Numbered from the stretch's first letter, positions 16,091 through 26,795 are shown. The stretch is DNA of 64,000 bases from Allorhizobium undicola ORS 992 = ATCC 700741 (GCF_000621665.1 NZ_JHXQ01000006.1:151315-215314); one strand, 5' to 3'. Numbers and translations: made by a program. Notes: generated from the letters alone by a model not told the origin.

Positions 16091-17104
16091 TCAGCCTCCC
16101 AGCTTTTGTTCGGCCAGCTTCTGTGCCATCAGCGCAAGCTCCATCGCCTTGAAGCAACGGGACTGGGGCATTGCGGTTTGCGTGCGATCGCGAATATCGG
16201 CCAGCAATTGCCGCCCATACGGCAGCTCCACATCCGTACAATCCATATAGCGGGTGCCGTTTCGATCGCTCAGGAAGAGATGGTCCTTGCCTGGGCGGCC
16301 TTCCACATCGATGTATTTGCGCAGTTCGATCGTACCTTCCGTACCAAGAATGAACAGGCGTCCATCGCCCCACACCGGCAACCCGTCCGGCGTGAACCAG
16401 TCAACCCGTATATAGCCGGTTGCAGAACCCGTTCGCAGATGAATATCGCCATAATCCTGCAAGCCAGGCTTATCGGCATTGGCACGATTGGCCACCGTTG
16501 CCGACAGCACCTCGGCATCGAGACTATCGGTGAAAAACAGGAATTGCTCGCATTGATGCGAGGCAATGTCGCACAGAATGCCGCCATATCTTTGCCGTTC
16601 GAAAAACCAGCCGGGTCGCTCCAGCTTGCGCAATCTGTGCGGTCCGATTCCGGTCGTGTGGATCACCTTACCGATGGCGCCCGCTTTCACCAGCTCGCCC
16701 GCACGGACGGTGGAGCCCGTCTCGAAATGCTCGGAATAGCAGATGGAAAAAATGCGCTGCGTTTCAGCCTGAACCTTCCGCACCTCCTCAAGCTGGCTGA
16801 AGCTGGTGACGCCGGGCTTATCGACCATCACATCCTTGCCATGACGCATGGCCTCGATGGCAATGGCAGCGCGGTCGGCGGGAACTGCCGCGCTGACGAT
16901 GAGCGCGATACTCTCGTCTTCCAGCAGTCGCCGCCGGTCTTCCACTCGGCGCGCGTCAGGATAAAGCTCGGCAAAGCGGCGGCTCAAGGCATTGTCTTCC
17001 GCATGAAAACCGGCAAGCACTGCGCCCGCCTTCAGCACCGATTGCACCTGCCCGAAAATATGATCGTGGTCTATTCCAATAACAGCAAAGCGAAGATTAC
17101 TCAT
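16091..17104 (-). CDS. Gfo/Idh/MocA-family oxidoreductase
   Basis: A 337-residue paralogue of the downstream gene. It starts MSNLRFAVIGIDHDHIFGQV, with the dinucleotide-binding turn less glycine-rich than usual, and has D-K-P-G (~95) in place of E-K-P. The DHDH stretch near the N-terminus is typical of one subgroup of this family. Seven bases separate it from the next gene. Having two such enzymes in one ABC-transporter operon suggests consecutive redox steps on a sugar or polyol. Confidence 0.88.
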   Translation of the reverse strand: MSNLRFAVIGIDHDHIFGQVQSVLKAGAVLAGFHAEDNALSRRFAELYPDARRVEDRRRLLEDESIALIVSAAVPADRAAIAIEAMRHGKDVMVDKPGVTSFSQLEEVRKVQAETQRIFSICYSEHFETGSTVRAGELVKAGAIGKVIHTTGIGPHRLRKLERPGWFFERQRYGGILCDIASHQCEQFLFFTDSLDAEVLSATVANRANADKPGLQDYGDIHLRTGSATGYIRVDWFTPDGLPVWGDGRLFILGTEGTIELRKYIDVEGRPGKDHLFLSDRNGTRYMDCTDVELPYGRQLLADIRDRTQTAMPQSRCFKAMELALMAQKLAEQKLGG

Positions 17105-17116
17105 TGGTCGTCCTGT

Positions 17117-18046
17117 TCAACGTTTCAAACCGGCCGTGGCTATTCCCTCGATCAGCAGCCGCTGGAAAAAGAGGAATATGACGAAAACCGGGACAAGAGA
17201 GAGATTGGACATGGCAAACAGCCCGCTCCAGTCGGAGTTGCCGGTGGAGTCCACAAAGGATCTGAGGCCGAGCTGGACCGTGTAAGAGCCTGAATCGCTG
17301 AGATAAATCAGCGGCCCGAAGAAATCGTCCCACGTCCAGATGAAGGAAAAGATCGCCGCCGTTGCCAGAACCGGCAGCGATAGGGGCAGCATGATGCGGC
17401 TGTAGATGCGCCAGGCGCTGCATCCATCCATCATCGCGGCCTCATCCAGCTCCCGCGGGATACCGCGGAAAAACTGCACCATCAGGAAGATGAAAAACGC
17501 ATCCACCGCAAGAAACTTCGGCACCACCAGCGGCAGGATCGTGTTGACCCAGCCAAGGTGCAGAAACAGCACATATTGCGGGATCAGAGTCACGTGATAG
17601 GGCAGCATCAGCGTGCCGAGCATCAGCGCAAACCAGAGATTGCGGCCCCGAAAATGCAGCCGGGCAAAAGCAAAGGCCGCAAGCGAGCAGGAAACGACAT
17701 TGCCGACGACCGACAGCACGGCGATAACCAGCGAATTCCAGAAATAGGTGCCGAAAGAGATGGTCATTCCGCTCCAGCCGCGGGCATAGGCGCTGAAATC
17801 CCACTTTTGCGGCAGGAGACTGGCTTGTCCGAAGATTTCGCTCTGGTCTTTCAGCGAGCCCGCCAGCATCCACAGCAAGGGATAGAGCATGAGGAAGGAG
17901 GCGCCGAGCAGGCCAATGTGAATAAGAAGCGACAGATACCAGCGACGCCCTTCCTCCGGCGCAGTATCCGCAGCCCCAGCCGCTTTGCCCGGCCCCAACT
18001 GCCCCGAAAACGTCGGGCCAGCCTTGTGTTGCGAGGCTCTATTCAT
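17117..18046 (-). CDS. Sugar ABC transporter permease (UgpE/MalG type)
   Basis: A 309-residue inner-membrane protein with six predicted segments and the permease EAA loop (E-L-D-E-A-A-M-M-D-G-C-S-A-W-R-I). I start it at MNRASQHKAG, whose ATG overlaps the upstream permease's stop region; a longer reading is possible but unnecessary. The first ~45 residues are a non-conserved cytoplasmic extension. It pairs with the permease encoded just upstream. Confidence 0.92.
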   Translation of the reverse strand: MNRASQHKAGPTFSGQLGPGKAAGAADTAPEEGRRWYLSLLIHIGLLGASFLMLYPLLWMLAGSLKDQSEIFGQASLLPQKWDFSAYARGWSGMTISFGTYFWNSLVIAVLSVVGNVVSCSLAAFAFARLHFRGRNLWFALMLGTLMLPYHVTLIPQYVLFLHLGWVNTILPLVVPKFLAVDAFFIFLMVQFFRGIPRELDEAAMMDGCSAWRIYSRIMLPLSLPVLATAAIFSFIWTWDDFFGPLIYLSDSGSYTVQLGLRSFVDSTGNSDWSGLFAMSNLSLVPVFVIFLFFQRLLIEGIATAGLKR

Positions 18047-18989
18047 CGTAATGCACCCAGTAACGTGAGGTAAGGAAGGAGAAGGCTGTGAAAAAGGCAA
18101 TGATAATCACCAGGATCCAGGCGAGCGCCGCCGCATAGCCCATGCGAAAATAGCCAAAGGCCTCCTGAAACAGATAGAGCGTGTAAAACAGCGTGGAATC
18201 GATTGGCCCGCCCGTCCCGGAGGAAATGATGTAGGCCGGGGTGAAGGCCTTGAAGGCATCGATGGTTTGCACCACGGCATTGAAGAATATCACCGGTGTA
18301 AGCAGCGGCAGGGTAATCTTGAAAAAACACCGGATTTTCGAGGCGCCATCGAGATTGGCGGCCTCGTAAAGATCCGTCGGGATCTGCCGCAAACCGGCAA
18401 GAAAAATGATCATCGGCGACCCGAACTGCCAGATCGCCAGCACAACCAGCGTGTAGAGCGCGTAATCCGGATTGGAGATCCAGCTTGGTCCTTCGATACC
18501 GAACAGGTTCCACAACACGATGTTGACCAAGCCGTCGCCGTCGAACAATTGCCGCCAGAGAATGGAGATGGCAACGCTCGCCCCAAGCAGTGAAGGGAGG
18601 TAAAAAATAGCCCGGTAAACCGGCAGTCCACGGATGCCGCGATTGAGCAGCAGCGCCACCAGCAGCGCAAATGCAAGTTTCAGCGGCACGGAAAGCACCA
18701 CATAAACCAGCGTGACCCTCAGCGACGTTGCAAATTTATCGTCTTCCGCCGCGATCCGCACGTAATTGGCGAGCCCCACAAAGCGGGGAGATTGAAGGAG
18801 ATTGTAATCCGTCAGCGAAAGATAAAGTGAAACGATTGCAGGTCCAAGTGTCAGGCCGATAAAGCCGACAAGCCACGGCGCAAGGAAAAGATAGCCCGGC
18901 AAGCTTTGCCGCCAGGCGCTGGGCGGAGGCAATGAGGAAACGCTGCCGGCGTCAACGACGCCGGCCTGTTCATGTCTGCTTGTGGCCAC
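18039..18989 (-). CDS. Sugar ABC transporter permease (UgpA/MalF type)
   Basis: A 316-residue permease with about six membrane segments and the EAA motif (D-L-Y-E-A-A-N-L-D-G-A-S-K) near residue 210. The start codon follows the solute-binding protein gene by 4 bp. Eight bases of overlap with the next permease indicate translational coupling. Confidence 0.92.
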   Translation of the reverse strand: MATSRHEQAGVVDAGSVSSLPPPSAWRQSLPGYLFLAPWLVGFIGLTLGPAIVSLYLSLTDYNLLQSPRFVGLANYVRIAAEDDKFATSLRVTLVYVVLSVPLKLAFALLVALLLNRGIRGLPVYRAIFYLPSLLGASVAISILWRQLFDGDGLVNIVLWNLFGIEGPSWISNPDYALYTLVVLAIWQFGSPMIIFLAGLRQIPTDLYEAANLDGASKIRCFFKITLPLLTPVIFFNAVVQTIDAFKAFTPAYIISSGTGGPIDSTLFYTLYLFQEAFGYFRMGYAAALAWILVIIIAFFTAFSFLTSRYWVHYDE

Positions 18990-18993
18990 GAAA

Positions 18994-20277
18994 TTAGCCT
19001 CGCTTTATATTGGCGGCAGCCTGTTCGGTAAATTTGGCCGCGCCGTCCTCCACCTTGGTCTTGCCAAAGGCAACTTCCTCGGCGATTTTTTTCAGTAACA
19101 GCATGTTTTCGCCTGCCCCGTTCGGCGGCGGCGGCGGCAGGCTGCCAACCTTTGGCGTCAAATCGGCGATATAGCTGACGACCTGCTGCTCGTTTTCACT
19201 CAGGCTGCCTTCAAGGCTCTTGCGCATGGCTTCGGAAGCCGGCACGCCGCGTTCCACGCCCAGTACCTTTGCAGCATCCGGACTCTGGACAAGGAAGTTG
19301 ATGAAGGCCGTGGCAGCATCCGGGTTTTTCGTCTGCGACGACAGCGAAACCATCATGGAGGGCTTGAGATATTGCCCCGGCTTTCCGCCCGGCAGGCCGG
19401 GATAGTTGATGAGACCAAGCTTTTCCTTGTTGATGGCCTGATGCCCGATAAACTGGTTGGAATGCGCGAAGGTTATCGCCGCCTTGCCCAGCGCAACCAT
19501 GCTGGTTTCAATGGTCAACTGGTCAAGCGCCTGCGCATCCGGCGGCACACAAGCCTTCGATTTGCGCATTTCGGCCCACATCTTGAACCAGTCGGTCAAG
19601 TCCTGCGTGGTAAAGCCAATTTCGCCGCCATTGGTATAAAGCACCTTGCCCTTTTGGCGCAGCCAGCATTCGAGCGTGGTTTCAGAGCCGCTGCCATCCT
19701 GGGTTCCATAAAACGCCCGGCGCTTTTTCGCTTCGGAAAGCTTGGTGCAGGCGGCTGCGAACTGATCCCAGTTCATGTCTCGGGAAAGCGGCTCGACCCC
19801 TGCCTCTTCCCAGGCCGTACGGTTGAAAATCATCACCGAGGAATTGACGCCAAGATTAACGCCATAAAACTTGCCATCGACCTTGCCGGATTCAATATTG
19901 GCCGTACCGAAATCGTTGATCGCCAGCTGCTCTCCCAGTTGCGGGGTCAGATCGAGCAAAGAATTTCTGCGCGCATATTCGAAAATATAGCGGTAATCCA
20001 TCTGGATCAGATCGGGCGCATTGCCACCCGCCGTCTGCGTTGCAAGCCGGGTCCAGTAATTATCCCATCCAAAGGATTCCCCGTCTATTTTAACGGCACT
20101 ATTCTTGCCCTGATAGGCATTGATGGCGGCAAATGTCCGATCGGACCGCTCCTTGGACCCCCACCACAAGAAACGAAGGCGCGTTTCTGACTCTGCATGG
20201 CCAATTCCTGGCACGGCAAGGGCCAATGCGGCGGCGGCCCCCTTCAGCACGCTACGCCGGTTCGTCGTCAGCATCAT
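18994..20277 (-). CDS. Extracellular solute-binding protein of the sugar ABC transporter
   Basis: A 427-residue periplasmic binding protein of family 1. It opens with a twin-arginine-like signal (N-R-R-S-V-L-K-G then A-A-A-A-L-A-L-A-V-P-G-I-G-H-A, cleavage after ~28), suggesting Tat export. The mature protein has the W-W-G and L-x-Q-M-D-Y patterns of sugar-binding proteins. It heads the operon. The 193 bp upstream (20278-20470) are AT-rich and presumably hold its promoter; no operator was identified. Confidence 0.92.
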   Translation of the reverse strand: MMLTTNRRSVLKGAAAALALAVPGIGHAESETRLRFLWWGSKERSDRTFAAINAYQGKNSAVKIDGESFGWDNYWTRLATQTAGGNAPDLIQMDYRYIFEYARRNSLLDLTPQLGEQLAINDFGTANIESGKVDGKFYGVNLGVNSSVMIFNRTAWEEAGVEPLSRDMNWDQFAAACTKLSEAKKRRAFYGTQDGSGSETTLECWLRQKGKVLYTNGGEIGFTTQDLTDWFKMWAEMRKSKACVPPDAQALDQLTIETSMVALGKAAITFAHSNQFIGHQAINKEKLGLINYPGLPGGKPGQYLKPSMMVSLSSQTKNPDAATAFINFLVQSPDAAKVLGVERGVPASEAMRKSLEGSLSENEQQVVSYIADLTPKVGSLPPPPPNGAGENMLLLKKIAEEVAFGKTKVEDGAAKFTEQAAANIKRG

Positions 20278-20470
20278 CCTGGTCTCCTCCCCAGTTTTCC
20301 AGATGATTTTGCGAAGTCGTCTTACGACTGGTAACTAATTTATGAAGAGACTGGCCGCAATCCCCTCGCGTGTCAAGGCGGAATTCCAATATTTTGCAAC
20401 TTAAATATGCGGTATTTTATACATTATTATTCTATATCTATACTAGGACACCCCAATATATCCGCAGTGA

Positions 20471-21835
20471 TCAAGACACCTCTCCGCCCGGGCTGAACTC
20501 CTTTCGTACAATGCCGTAACGCTGTAGCTTGTCGTAGAAGGTCTTGCGGGGAATCTTCAATGCCTCCAGCGTCTGGCGCACGTCTCCGTCAAACCGGCTG
20601 AGCGTCTGGCGGATTGTCTCGGCCTCAAACATGTCCACCCGCTCCGGCAAGGACAGATCGTCAAAGCTCGCCGCTTCAGCCACAACCGCCTCATTCTCCG
20701 CCACATGCAGGCCCAAGACGGCACGTTCGGCAAAATGCGATAATTCCCGCACATTGCCCGGCCAATCATGGTCAAGCAGATGCCGCTCAAGGGCGGGCGT
20801 CATCGCCGGGACTTCTCGGCGAAACCGTTCGGCCGCCCGTTGGGCGAAATGGGCAAACAGCAGCGGAATATCGGCCTTTCTCTCCCGCACCGGCGGGATG
20901 GCAAGCGTCACCACGTTCAGGCGATAATAAAGATCCTCACGAAAATCCCCACGCTCCCTGGGATTGCCAAGATCGATCTTGGCGGCGGCGACAATGCGCA
21001 AATCCACCGGCCTCACTTCATTGGTGCCAAGTGGGGTAACTTCCCGCATTTCCAGCACCCGCAGCATCTGCACCTGAGTCGAAAGCGGCATACTCTCGAT
21101 TTCATCGAGGAAAAGCGTGCCGCCACTGGAATGCTCGATGCGCCCGACCCGCTTTTTCTGCGCGCCGGTAAAGGCGCCCGCCTCATGGCCGAACAATTCG
21201 CTCTCGATCATGCTGTCCGGCAAGGTCCCGCAATTCAGCGCCACGAAATGCCCCTTCGCCCGGCGGCTCCATTGATGCAACAGGCTTGCCACCACCTCCT
21301 TGCCGCTGCCGGTTTCACCGACGATCAGAACATCCACATCCGTATCGGCAATCTGGCGCAGGGTGCGCCGCAGGCGCTCCATGGCCGGCGTCTGGCCGAT
21401 CAAGGGAAGCCCATCCTGTGCCGAATGGGCGGCTTGCCGCAATGCGCGGTTTTCCATGACGAGCCGTCGCATTCCGGCTGCCCGCTGCACGGTCTGCACC
21501 AGCCGTTCCGTGGAAAACGGCTTGGTAATGAAATCATAAGCGCCGCTTTTCATCGCATCGACCGCCATGGCAATATCGCCATGTCCGGTAACGAGAATGA
21601 CCGGAAGCTCGCCATCCATTGCCCGCACCCGTGCGAAAAGCTCATGCCCATCAAGGTGAGGCATCCGAATATCCGTGACGATGACGCCCTCGAAATCCGC
21701 ATTTATCCTCTTCAGCGCTTCCAGCGGATTGTCAAAGGCTTCCACTGTAAATCCGGCCAGTTCCAGCGTCTGCCTTGTGGCCATCAGCAAATCGCGATCA
21801 TTGTCGATCAGCACGATGGAAGCAGGCTTGCTCAT
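20471..21835 (-). CDS. dctD: Sigma-54-dependent response regulator DctD
   Basis: A 454-residue NtrC-family activator. The receiver domain (residues ~5-120) has the phospho-acceptor Asp in V-T-D-I-R-M-P. The AAA+ domain has Walker A G-E-T-G-S-G-K-E, the sigma-54 contact GAFTGA and Walker [10 protein letters not shown] Fis-type helix-turn-helix ends the protein. The start [10 protein letters not shown] overlaps the dctB stop by ATGA; the upstream in-frame codons lie inside dctB. With DctB it should activate dctA in response to C4-dicarboxylates, and a DctD-type palindrome lies upstream of dctA. Confidence 0.93.
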   Translation of the reverse strand: MSKPASIVLIDNDRDLLMATRQTLELAGFTVEAFDNPLEALKRINADFEGVIVTDIRMPHLDGHELFARVRAMDGELPVILVTGHGDIAMAVDAMKSGAYDFITKPFSTERLVQTVQRAAGMRRLVMENRALRQAAHSAQDGLPLIGQTPAMERLRRTLRQIADTDVDVLIVGETGSGKEVVASLLHQWSRRAKGHFVALNCGTLPDSMIESELFGHEAGAFTGAQKKRVGRIEHSSGGTLFLDEIESMPLSTQVQMLRVLEMREVTPLGTNEVRPVDLRIVAAAKIDLGNPRERGDFREDLYYRLNVVTLAIPPVRERKADIPLLFAHFAQRAAERFRREVPAMTPALERHLLDHDWPGNVRELSHFAERAVLGLHVAENEAVVAEAASFDDLSLPERVDMFEAETIRQTLSRFDGDVRQTLEALKIPRKTFYDKLQRYGIVRKEFSPGGEVS

Positions 21836-23667
21836 TGCGGCACCCTTTGCAGAAAAATAGTGAAACATGTGCCCGCCGGACTGCTGTCAACATCCATCCG
21901 TCCGCCGTAATCGGCAATGATGTCCTTGGAAATCACCAGCCCCAAGCCCAGGCCCTTATCCTTGGACGTATTGAAGGGGTGAAAGAGATTGGGCAGAATT
22001 TCAGGCGCAATGCCCGGACCGTTGTCACGAACCGTAATGGCCACTTCGTTTCCTTGGGGAAGGGCTGAAACCTTCACATAGCCATCGCCCTGCCCTTCCA
22101 GTGCCTCAAGTGCATTCTGGAAAAGATTGATCAACACCTGCTCCAGCCGGATGCGATTTGCCTGAACCACAAGCCCAGCCGGAATCTCATCGACCGACAA
22201 GGCATCGAGATGGCCCGAAAAGCGGCTGCGAAGCAGGACGATTGCTCCGTCTATTGCCTCCACCAGCAAAACTGGCTCTGGCGACGTGCGCCCCTTGCGG
22301 GCAAAGGCCTTCAACTCATCGGTGATGGTTCCGATCCGCGCCGTCAGCCGGGCGATGGCGCCCAGATTATCCTGAACAGGTTGTTGCTGCTGCCTCTCCA
22401 GAAACACCAGGGCGTTCTCGGCATAGGCGCGAATGGTGGCCAAGGGCTGATTGATCTCATGCGCCACGCCTGCGGCCACCTGCCCCAGAATGGCAAGGCG
22501 GTTTGCCTGCACCAGTTCCTGCTGCACCACCTGTAGTCGGGCTTCCGTTTCACGGCGTCCGGCCATTTCATCTTGCAGCCTGTCATGGGCCTGCGACAGG
22601 TCGCGGGTGCGCTCGTCTACACGCCGCTCGAGTTCCTGCCGGTCAGCTTCAGCCCTGTAAATCCGCGCGAGGGCGGCTTGTCTGCGCCAAAGATAGACCC
22701 CGAAGATGGAAAACACCGGCAGGGCGATAAAAAAGGCAAGAAGGCGCCATTCGCGCGCCGCCGAACTGATTGCGGGCTCCGTGGGAACCAGATAACTCAA
22801 TTTCCACGGCGTGGAAGGCACATCAAGCGCGAGATGCAAATATTCCCCTGCCCTATCGCCCGGCACGACGGAATGAACAAGCCATGCATCCGGCCCAAGC
22901 GCCTCGACATGATTGATCGGCAGCGGTTGCAACGGCGCATCGCCAAACTGCAAGCTGTCGCGGATTGCTGCCATATCGGCCTTTGGCAGTGGCGCAAGCG
23001 TCATGAACCGCCAGGCCGGAACGCTCGAGATCAGCACAACGCCTGCGCTGTCCGTCACGAATGCAAAGCGTGTGGCTTCCCGCCAATCCGCCTCAAGCTG
23101 GTCGAACTCGGCCTTGACCACCACCACGCCCAGAGGGGCGGCTGCCGGGCCAACGCGGCGGGAAATGTAAAGGCCCGGACGTTTGCTGACATTGCCCAGG
23201 GCAAAATGTTCTGCCGCACCGAATTGGACTGCCCCTCGGAAATATTCCCGGAAACCATAATCCGCGCCCACAAAGCTCAGTGGCTCACGCCAGTTGCTTG
23301 AGGCAATCGCCACGCCACGCGCATTTATGACATAGAGAACGGAAGCGCTCGTGCCTGTAACGAGCCGTTCAAGCTTGTCGTTCAGCCGTTCAATGGCCCC
23401 AGCATCGCGTCCAGTCAGGGCATCGACCACCTGCTGGTCTTCCGATAACAACAAGGGCAGCGAGCGCGGCCGCTCCAGCACCGCCCGCAAGAGAGCGACC
23501 TTGAGACTTGCGTCGGCGTGAGACTGTCCGCTTAACTGCGAAAGCGCGACATGGCGCGCATAAAGCCCGACGACCCAAAAGCCTAAGCCCAAAACCATAA
23601 GCACGGCAAAACCGAAAGCACCCCAGCGCTTCATGCGGCCTGGAACCTTGTCCGCCCGCTTCCCCAT
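21832..23667 (-). CDS. dctB: C4-dicarboxylate sensor histidine kinase DctB
   Basis: A 611-residue membrane kinase. One transmembrane helix near residues 14-35, a large periplasmic double-PAS (Cache) sensor (~40-310) and a second helix near 325 come first. A coiled coil follows, then a HisKA domain with the phosphorylated His in [10 protein letters not shown] and an ATPase domain with D-N-G-P-G-I and G-L-G-L-G-L. The ATG of [10 protein letters not shown] is chosen because CTGGAGAAGACC directly precedes it. It is divergent from dctA. Confidence 0.93.
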   Translation of the reverse strand: MGKRADKVPGRMKRWGAFGFAVLMVLGLGFWVVGLYARHVALSQLSGQSHADASLKVALLRAVLERPRSLPLLLSEDQQVVDALTGRDAGAIERLNDKLERLVTGTSASVLYVINARGVAIASSNWREPLSFVGADYGFREYFRGAVQFGAAEHFALGNVSKRPGLYISRRVGPAAAPLGVVVVKAEFDQLEADWREATRFAFVTDSAGVVLISSVPAWRFMTLAPLPKADMAAIRDSLQFGDAPLQPLPINHVEALGPDAWLVHSVVPGDRAGEYLHLALDVPSTPWKLSYLVPTEPAISSAAREWRLLAFFIALPVFSIFGVYLWRRQAALARIYRAEADRQELERRVDERTRDLSQAHDRLQDEMAGRRETEARLQVVQQELVQANRLAILGQVAAGVAHEINQPLATIRAYAENALVFLERQQQQPVQDNLGAIARLTARIGTITDELKAFARKGRTSPEPVLLVEAIDGAIVLLRSRFSGHLDALSVDEIPAGLVVQANRIRLEQVLINLFQNALEALEGQGDGYVKVSALPQGNEVAITVRDNGPGIAPEILPNLFHPFNTSKDKGLGLGLVISKDIIADYGGRMDVDSSPAGTCFTIFLQRVPQ

Positions 23668-23730
23668 GGTCTTCTCCAGGATTTTTAGAAGGGCACCCTG
23701 AGCACTCCTCCGCACAAAAAGCAAGGAATA

Positions 23731-23747
23731 TGTGCGGATTTTCGCAC
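23731..23747. promoter_or_regulatory. DctD-type upstream activator palindrome
   Basis: TGTGCGGATTTTCGCAC is an inverted repeat (GTGCG/CGCAC) ~90 bp upstream of the dctA -24/-12 promoter. A second half-site, CCGCACAAAAAG, begins at 23710. The arrangement of one full and one partial site fits tandem DctD binding. Confidence 0.7.
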
Positions 23748-23818
23748 GATGAAGTGAAAATCACCAACGTCGGATCAATTTTTTCGTTTTACATCAAAGC
23801 ACTACTCAAACGTCGAAT

Positions 23819-23835
23819 TTGGCACAGCCTTTGCT
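23819..23835 (+). promoter_or_regulatory. Sigma-54 promoter of dctA
   Basis: TTGGCACAGCCTTTGCT is an exact TGGCAC-N5-TTGCT element. Transcription should begin near 23845, giving a ~73-nt leader before the dctA ATG. Confidence 0.9.
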
Positions 23836-23917
23836 ATCCCAACAGCGGAAGAACATATCAGCAAACCATAAGTTCCCGGGAGGCCAGCCTCTGCTGGTTG
23901 GGAACAAGGAGGGTCCA

Positions 23918-25252
23918 ATGCACATTTCCCAAGCCACCGCCCCAACCGGCGGCAAGCTCCCCTTTTATCGCCACCTTTATTTTCAGGTCATCGTGGCAAT
24001 CATTGCCGGCGTTCTGCTCGGCCATTTCTACCCTTCCACGGGTGAGGCGCTGAAGCCGCTGGGCGATGCTTTCATCAAGCTCGTGAAAATGATTATTGCC
24101 CCGGTTATCTTCCTGACGGTCGCCACCGGCATTGCCGGAATGAGCGATCTCAAGAAGGTTGGCCGTGTCGCTGGCAAGGCGATGATCTACTTTCTGGTCT
24201 TTTCAACGCTCGCCCTAGTGGTCGGCATGGTCGTGTCCAATGTCGTGCAGCCCGGCAGCGGGATGCATATCGACCCGGCGACGCTGGACGGCAAGGCCGT
24301 GGCCGCCTACGCCCAGAAAGCCCACGACTCCACCATCACCGGCTTTTTGATGAACATCATCCCGGATACCATCGTCGGAGCCTTCGCGCAGGGTGATATT
24401 CTTCAGGTCCTGTTCTTCTCCGTACTTTTCGGAATTTCTCTCGCCATTGTCGGCGATGCCGGACGCCCCGTCGTTGACTTCCTACAGTCCCTGACCGCGC
24501 CGGTCTTCAAGCTGGTCGGCATTCTCATGAAGGCCGCCCCCATTGGCGCTTTTGGCGCCATGGCCTTCACGATCGGCAAATATGGCATTGGTTCGGTTGC
24601 CAATCTGGCAGCGCTCATCGCCACATTCTACGTCACCTCGCTGTTGTTCGTGCTGGTCGTGCTGGGCGCCGTTGCCCGCTACAACGGCTTCTCGATCCTT
24701 TCGCTTATCCGATACATCAAGGAGGAATTGCTGCTGGTTCTTGGCACCTCATCCTCCGAGGCCGCATTGCCTGGTCTGATGGCGAAGATGGAACGGGCAG
24801 GCTGCAAACGTTCGGTTGTCGGCCTCGTCATTCCCACAGGCTATTCCTTCAATCTGGACGGCACCAATATCTATATGACGCTGGCAGCGCTGTTCATTGC
24901 CCAGGCAACGGATATTCATCTGTCGCTGGGCGATCAGATACTTCTGCTGCTCGTTGCCATGCTCAGCTCAAAAGGTGCCGCAGGCATTACCGGTGCTGGC
25001 TTCATAACCCTTGCGGCAACGCTTTCGGTGGTTCCGTCCGTCCCGGTGGCCGGCATGGCGCTTATTCTCGGCATCGACCGCTTCATGTCGGAATGCCGCG
25101 CGCTTACCAATTTCGTTGGCAATGCGGTTGCAACCGTCGTGGTCGCCCGCTGGGAGAACGAACTGGACGTGGAGCGCTTCAAGGCCGCTCTGGCTGGCAG
25201 ACCGCTGGATAGCGATGAAGGCGAAACCCTCGCCAGCCAGCCAGCGCAATAA
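23918..25252 (+). CDS. dctA: C4-dicarboxylate:cation symporter DctA
   Basis: A 444-residue transporter for succinate, fumarate and malate, of the dicarboxylate/amino acid:cation symporter family. Multiple hydrophobic segments surround the re-entrant serine-rich loop ([10 protein letters not shown]) and the motif [12 protein letters not shown]. The start was set at [10 protein letters not shown], six bases after AAGGAGGG; the longer frame begins inside the sigma-54 promoter. In rhizobia DctA supplies carbon to nitrogen-fixing bacteroids. Here it lies in the ordinary chromosomal part and is also a general uptake system. Confidence 0.96.
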   Translation: MHISQATAPTGGKLPFYRHLYFQVIVAIIAGVLLGHFYPSTGEALKPLGDAFIKLVKMIIAPVIFLTVATGIAGMSDLKKVGRVAGKAMIYFLVFSTLALVVGMVVSNVVQPGSGMHIDPATLDGKAVAAYAQKAHDSTITGFLMNIIPDTIVGAFAQGDILQVLFFSVLFGISLAIVGDAGRPVVDFLQSLTAPVFKLVGILMKAAPIGAFGAMAFTIGKYGIGSVANLAALIATFYVTSLLFVLVVLGAVARYNGFSILSLIRYIKEELLLVLGTSSSEAALPGLMAKMERAGCKRSVVGLVIPTGYSFNLDGTNIYMTLAALFIAQATDIHLSLGDQILLLLVAMLSSKGAAGITGAGFITLAATLSVVPSVPVAGMALILGIDRFMSECRALTNFVGNAVATVVVARWENELDVERFKAALAGRPLDSDEGETLASQPAQ

Positions 25253-25288
25253 AAACTCCGCCTTTCCCGGACAATAGCCTGATATTGA

Positions 25289-25316
25289 TCCCGATGCTCC
25301 ATGCGTCGGGACTTTT
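25289..25316 (+). terminator. Probable dctA terminator
   Basis: TCCCGA and TCGGGA flank an 11-base loop, followed by a short T-rich run (cttttc), 40 bp after the dctA stop. Confidence 0.5.
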
Positions 25317-25367
25317 CCTATTATACTGCGCGTCAAATCCACGTTGAAAATGCATACCCGATAACCA

Positions 25368-26795
25368 CTAAAGCAATGTATCGCTGGAACTGGTGGAGGC
25401 CGTTGTCGTACCATCCAGCGAATAGGCATGGATGTAGTCGATCTTCAATTGCGAGCCGTCATCGAAATCGCTGTCCGGGCTTCCCGCCATGCCGCCCACA
25501 GCGAGATTGACGATCATGTACATGGCCTGATGCATATCGTCCGGCGTATCGATCTGATAGACGGCGACATCATCGATGTACCAGGTGATCTTGTCTGCCG
25601 TCCAGAGCAGACCATAGGTATGATAGCCATCGGTGCTGGCCGCCACCGCCGTGGAGAGCGTCGTCTTCGTACCGGTTTCCATGGTGTGGGCGCTGACAAT
25701 GACGCTCCCCTGATCCTGTCCGCGCATTTCCATCACATCCAGTTCCGGCGGCCAGCTGCCATCGGCAGGCAGCAGCCAGAAGGCTGGCCACGCCCCCTGA
25801 TCGTCAGGCACATCGGCCCGCATTTCAAAATAGCCATAGGTTTGGGAAAAGGTGGAATAGGTCGATAACATACCGGACGTATATTCGTATCCGTTGATCT
25901 CGCTTTGTATGGCCGACGAGGCGTGAGCCGCGGTGATCGTCAAGACTCCATCCGAAACCGAGAACGGATTGACGGAAGACGTTCCGGCGTAGAAGGGATT
26001 GATATACCATTCCTTTTCCTGGTTATCGACCAGCGTGCCGCCATTCTCTGCAAACCAGCTATAGCCGGGATCCCAGGTGCCGGATTGTCCGCCTCCATTC
26101 AGGGAAAGACTGTCGAATTCATCCGCAAAGGTTTCCGTCAGATGGGTTCTGTCCAGCGTCAACTGAAATTGATCGGCGCTGAAGTCGGCAATGGTCTTGC
26201 CACTGAAAACGATGCTCTCACCGTTCCCCAGCGCCAGCCAGACATCAGAGCCTTGCTGCGTCATATTGCTAACCACCGCATCGAACGAGGTCAGGCCGTA
26301 ATTCAGCAGGCGGATCGTATCATCGCTTCCAAAATCCGTAATCCGATCCGTCCCGTGCCCGGCGGTAAAGACAAAGGTGTCCGCACCACCGCCACCGATC
26401 AGCACATCATCGCCGCCATACCCGTCGATTGTCTGGGCACCACTGCCGCCAGTGATGATATTGTCGAGACTATTGCCGTAGGCGTAGCGATTGCTGCCCG
26501 TCACCACCAGATTCTCGAAATTATCCGGCAGCGTATAGCTCATCCATGTACTGATGGTGTCGATACCGGAATTGGCTGACTCATAGGCGTGATTGATGGT
26601 GGAATAGAGATAGTAAATATCATCACCCGTGCCACCATACATTGTCACGTTATAGGATGCATCGCCATACATCGCGTCGTTGCCGCTGGAACCGGCCATA
26701 TCACCCGTGACACCGGTTGCCGAATACCAATGCGTGGGGCTGCCACTGTAATAAAGCGCCTCTCCCAAGGCGTTCAGCAGATATTTACTGGCCAT
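25368..26795 (-). CDS. Secreted glycoside hydrolase family 16 endo-glycanase with RTX-like repeats
   Basis: A 475-residue protein. Residues ~40-160 contain glycine/aspartate-rich calcium-binding repeats (G-G-T-G-D-D, G-G-S-G-A-Q-T, G-Y-G-G-D-D, G-G-G-G-A-D-T), as in type I-secreted exoproteins. Residues ~220-460 form a GH16 beta-jelly-roll with the catalytic E-L-D-V-M-E motif near residue 355 (nucleophile and acid/base glutamates). There is no Sec signal. The combination resembles rhizobial polysaccharide depolymerases such as ExsH and PlyA, suggesting cleavage of an acidic exopolysaccharide or mixed-linkage beta-glucan. ATG of MASKYLLNAL is preceded by GGAG. Confidence 0.88.
   Translation of the reverse strand: MASKYLLNALGEALYYSGSPTHWYSATGVTGDMAGSSGNDAMYGDASYNVTMYGGTGDDIYYLYSTINHAYESANSGIDTISTWMSYTLPDNFENLVVTGSNRYAYGNSLDNIITGGSGAQTIDGYGGDDVLIGGGGADTFVFTAGHGTDRITDFGSDDTIRLLNYGLTSFDAVVSNMTQQGSDVWLALGNGESIVFSGKTIADFSADQFQLTLDRTHLTETFADEFDSLSLNGGGQSGTWDPGYSWFAENGGTLVDNQEKEWYINPFYAGTSSVNPFSVSDGVLTITAAHASSAIQSEINGYEYTSGMLSTYSTFSQTYGYFEMRADVPDDQGAWPAFWLLPADGSWPPELDVMEMRGQDQGSVIVSAHTMETGTKTTLSTAVAASTDGYHTYGLLWTADKITWYIDDVAVYQIDTPDDMHQAMYMIVNLAVGGMAGSPDSDFDDGSQLKIDYIHAYSLDGTTTASTSSSDTLL

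Noticed and set aside
16070..17293. A 407-codon plus-strand frame opposite the oxidoreductase and permease genes
   Set aside because: It is antisense to two well-supported genes and arises from GC-rich codon bias.
20768..21910. A 380-codon plus-strand frame opposite dctD
   Set aside because: It is antisense to an intact NtrC-family gene and contains no protein features.
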